64,000 nt of DNA from Cupriavidus pampae (lineage in GTDB: Bacteria; Pseudomonadota; Gammaproteobacteria; Burkholderiales; Burkholderiaceae): contig NZ_CAJZAG010000013.1 of NCBI RefSeq assembly GCF_914271485.1, forward strand, positions 1 through 64,000, read 5' to 3'. The notes below the pieces were generated by a model. It saw only the letters and a list, made by a program, of their open reading frames with translations, had not been told where the DNA came from and did not search any database. The position numbers and the translations under genes are program-made. This document shows, one piece after another, positions 62,876 to 64,000 of the stretch (the first letter of the stretch is position 1; the number at the start of each line of letters is the position of its first letter).

Positions 62876-63763
62876 ATGGATCTGACCGAACTCGAGATAT
62901 TCCGGACCGTGGCGCAGGAGCAAAGCGTCACCCGCGCGGCCGCCGTGCTGGACCGCGCGCAATCCAACGTGACCACACGCGTCAAGCAGCTCGAGGAATC
63001 GCTCGGGGTCTCGCTGTTCCGCCGCGATAGCAAGCGCATGATGCTGACGCCCGAAGGCCAGCGCTTTCTGGGCTATGCCAATCGGCTGCTGGCGCTGGCC
63101 GAAGAGGCGCGGCAATCGATGCAGCAGGCCGTGCCCACCGGGCGCCTGCGCATTGGCTCGATGGAAGCCGCGGCCGCGAGCCGCCTGCCCCATCCGCTGG
63201 CGCGCTTCCATCAGCAGTGGCCCGATGTTGAGGTCGAAATCCAGACCGGTACCACGCAGTTTCTGGCCGATGCCGTGGCGGGTCATCGCCTGGATTGCGC
63301 GATCGTCGCCCACCCCTCGCCCGAGCTGTCGCGCTCGGGGCCGTCGCCCGAATTCGGGGCCGGGCTCGAAGGCACCTATCTGTTCACCGAAGAGCTCGTG
63401 CTCGTGGTGCCCGCCAGTCACAAGCGCGTGCGCCGGCCCTCGGATCTCGAGGTGCGCAGCCTGGCCGCCTTCGCGCGCGGCTGCACCTATCGCCAGTGCG
63501 CGCTCGACTGGCTCGGTAGCGAAGGCGATGGCGTCCAGCGCGAGATCAAGGTGCTCGAGATGTCCTCTTATCACGCGATGCTGGCGAGTGTCAGTGCCGG
63601 CGCCGCGGTAGCGATCGTGCCGAAGTCGCTACTGGAACAACATCGGTATACGCTCGACGTACAGACCGTCAACCTGCGCAAGGTGCATTCGTACCTGATT
63701 CGCCGCGAGGGCTTTCATACGGTTGCGTACGAGGCATTTCTTGAGGAGTTGCAACGTGTCTAG
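62876..63763 (+). CDS. LysR-family transcriptional regulator
   Basis: The 295-aa protein starts at ATG 62876 (MDLTELEIFRTVAQEQSVTRAAAVLDRAQSNVTTRVKQLEESLG). It has a complete effector domain (LRIGSMEAAAASRLPHPLARFHQQWPDVEVEI). Its stop overlaps the start of the MFS gene that follows, so regulator and transporter are co-transcribed, as is common for YbfB-type exporters. Confidence 0.9.
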   Translation: MDLTELEIFRTVAQEQSVTRAAAVLDRAQSNVTTRVKQLEESLGVSLFRRDSKRMMLTPEGQRFLGYANRLLALAEEARQSMQQAVPTGRLRIGSMEAAAASRLPHPLARFHQQWPDVEVEIQTGTTQFLADAVAGHRLDCAIVAHPSPELSRSGPSPEFGAGLEGTYLFTEELVLVVPASHKRVRRPSDLEVRSLAAFARGCTYRQCALDWLGSEGDGVQREIKVLEMSSYHAMLASVSAGAAVAIVPKSLLEQHRYTLDVQTVNLRKVHSYLIRREGFHTVAYEAFLEELQRV

Positions 63764-64000
63764 CCTCCATTCCACCGCCTCGCGTCCCGCACCCTCCTCG
63801 GCCGCGCCATCGCAGTTTGCCGCCACCATCGCGGCGATGCTCGCGCTTGCCGTCGCCATGGGTTTTGGCCGTTTCGCCTTTACCGGCATGTATCCGCTGA
63901 TGGTGCGCGACCATCTGCTGTCCGTCGATGGTGGCTCGTGGGCTGCCTCCGGCAACTACGCGGGCTACCTGATCGGCGCGTTGCTGGCCTCGCGCATGCC
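63756..64000 (+). CDS. YbfB/YjiJ-type MFS transporter (N-terminal part)
   Basis: The frame starts at GTG 63756, with GAGGAG nine bases upstream, overlaps the LysR stop and runs off the window end. The visible 81 residues contain LALAVAMGFGRFAFTGMYPLMVRDHLL and SGNYAGYLIGALLASRM, typical of helices 1-2 of YbfB/YjiJ transporters. The transported compound is unknown. Confidence 0.82.
   Translation, partial: MSSLHSTASRPAPSSAAPSQFAATIAAMLALAVAMGFGRFAFTGMYPLMVRDHLLSVDGGSWAASGNYAGYLIGALLASRM

Overview
The window is high-GC proteobacterial DNA that looks like a Burkholderiales chromosome or megaplasmid of the Cupriavidus/Ralstonia kind. The signs are two Bug-type (TctC) solute receptors, many LysR regulators each divergent from or beside a small catabolic gene set, System II cytochrome c maturation genes, and a GC-rich short palindrome repeated near 51.5 kb. 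I saw no rRNA, tRNA or CRISPR array. Species assignment is inference only.

Region 1 (1-12.6 kb) is a respiratory and copper block. After a partial TonB-dependent receptor comes an NsrR-like Rrf2 regulator with three cysteines. Divergent from it is a cluster matching ncgABC-nirK of Nitrosomonas europaea: a two-domain multicopper oxidase, a dihaem and a monohaem cytochrome c, and a complete copper nitrite reductase. A 23-bp dyad resembling the NsrR consensus lies just before the first gene. The same strand continues with a CusB-like adaptor, a CusA-like RND pump and ResB/CcsA haem-ligation proteins, so copper enzymes, copper export and haem attachment sit together.

Region 2 (12.6-19.4 kb) has an SDR/LysR pair, a periplasmic catalase-like protein with its ECF sigma factor and zinc-finger anti-sigma factor, a lower-GC toxin-antitoxin pair (excisionase-like antitoxin, PIN toxin) and a large tyrosine recombinase.

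Region 3 (19.5-28 kb, minus strand) is the most informative regulatory unit. It is an eight-gene operon: a carbon-nitrogen hydrolase, a Liv-type ABC importer with fused permease-ATPase, an asparaginase, an AmiC-like ligand sensor and an AmiR-like ANTAR antiterminator. Its leader has a recognisable promoter, tandem hairpins and a strong intrinsic terminator ending about 10 nt before the first start codon. This is the layout expected for AmiR-controlled antitermination of the operon that encodes AmiR.

Region 4 (28-45 kb) holds a Bug receptor, a UbiD-type hydroxyarylic acid decarboxylase operon (subunits C and D) with a flavin-split-barrel protein and a MOSC/ferredoxin-reductase/2Fe-2S fusion, and an unrecognised 431-aa membrane protein. 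It then has a divergent CoA-linked catabolic cluster (thioesterase, atypical SDR, alpha/beta hydrolase, MFS transporter; LysR, class III CoA-transferase, crotonase lacking both catalytic glutamates, Bug receptor) and a bestrophin.

Region 5 (45-64 kb) carries GST/TetR with twin operators, an SDR, an AraC regulator with a GNAT protein, and mmsA and a LysR gene sharing a near-identical palindrome. Further on are an alpha/beta hydrolase, an IorAB-like molybdenum oxidoreductase, a thioredoxin-like protein, a PilZ protein, GltS with a TAXI-type lipoprotein, a chemoreceptor, two LysR genes and the start of a YbfB-type MFS gene cut by the window end.
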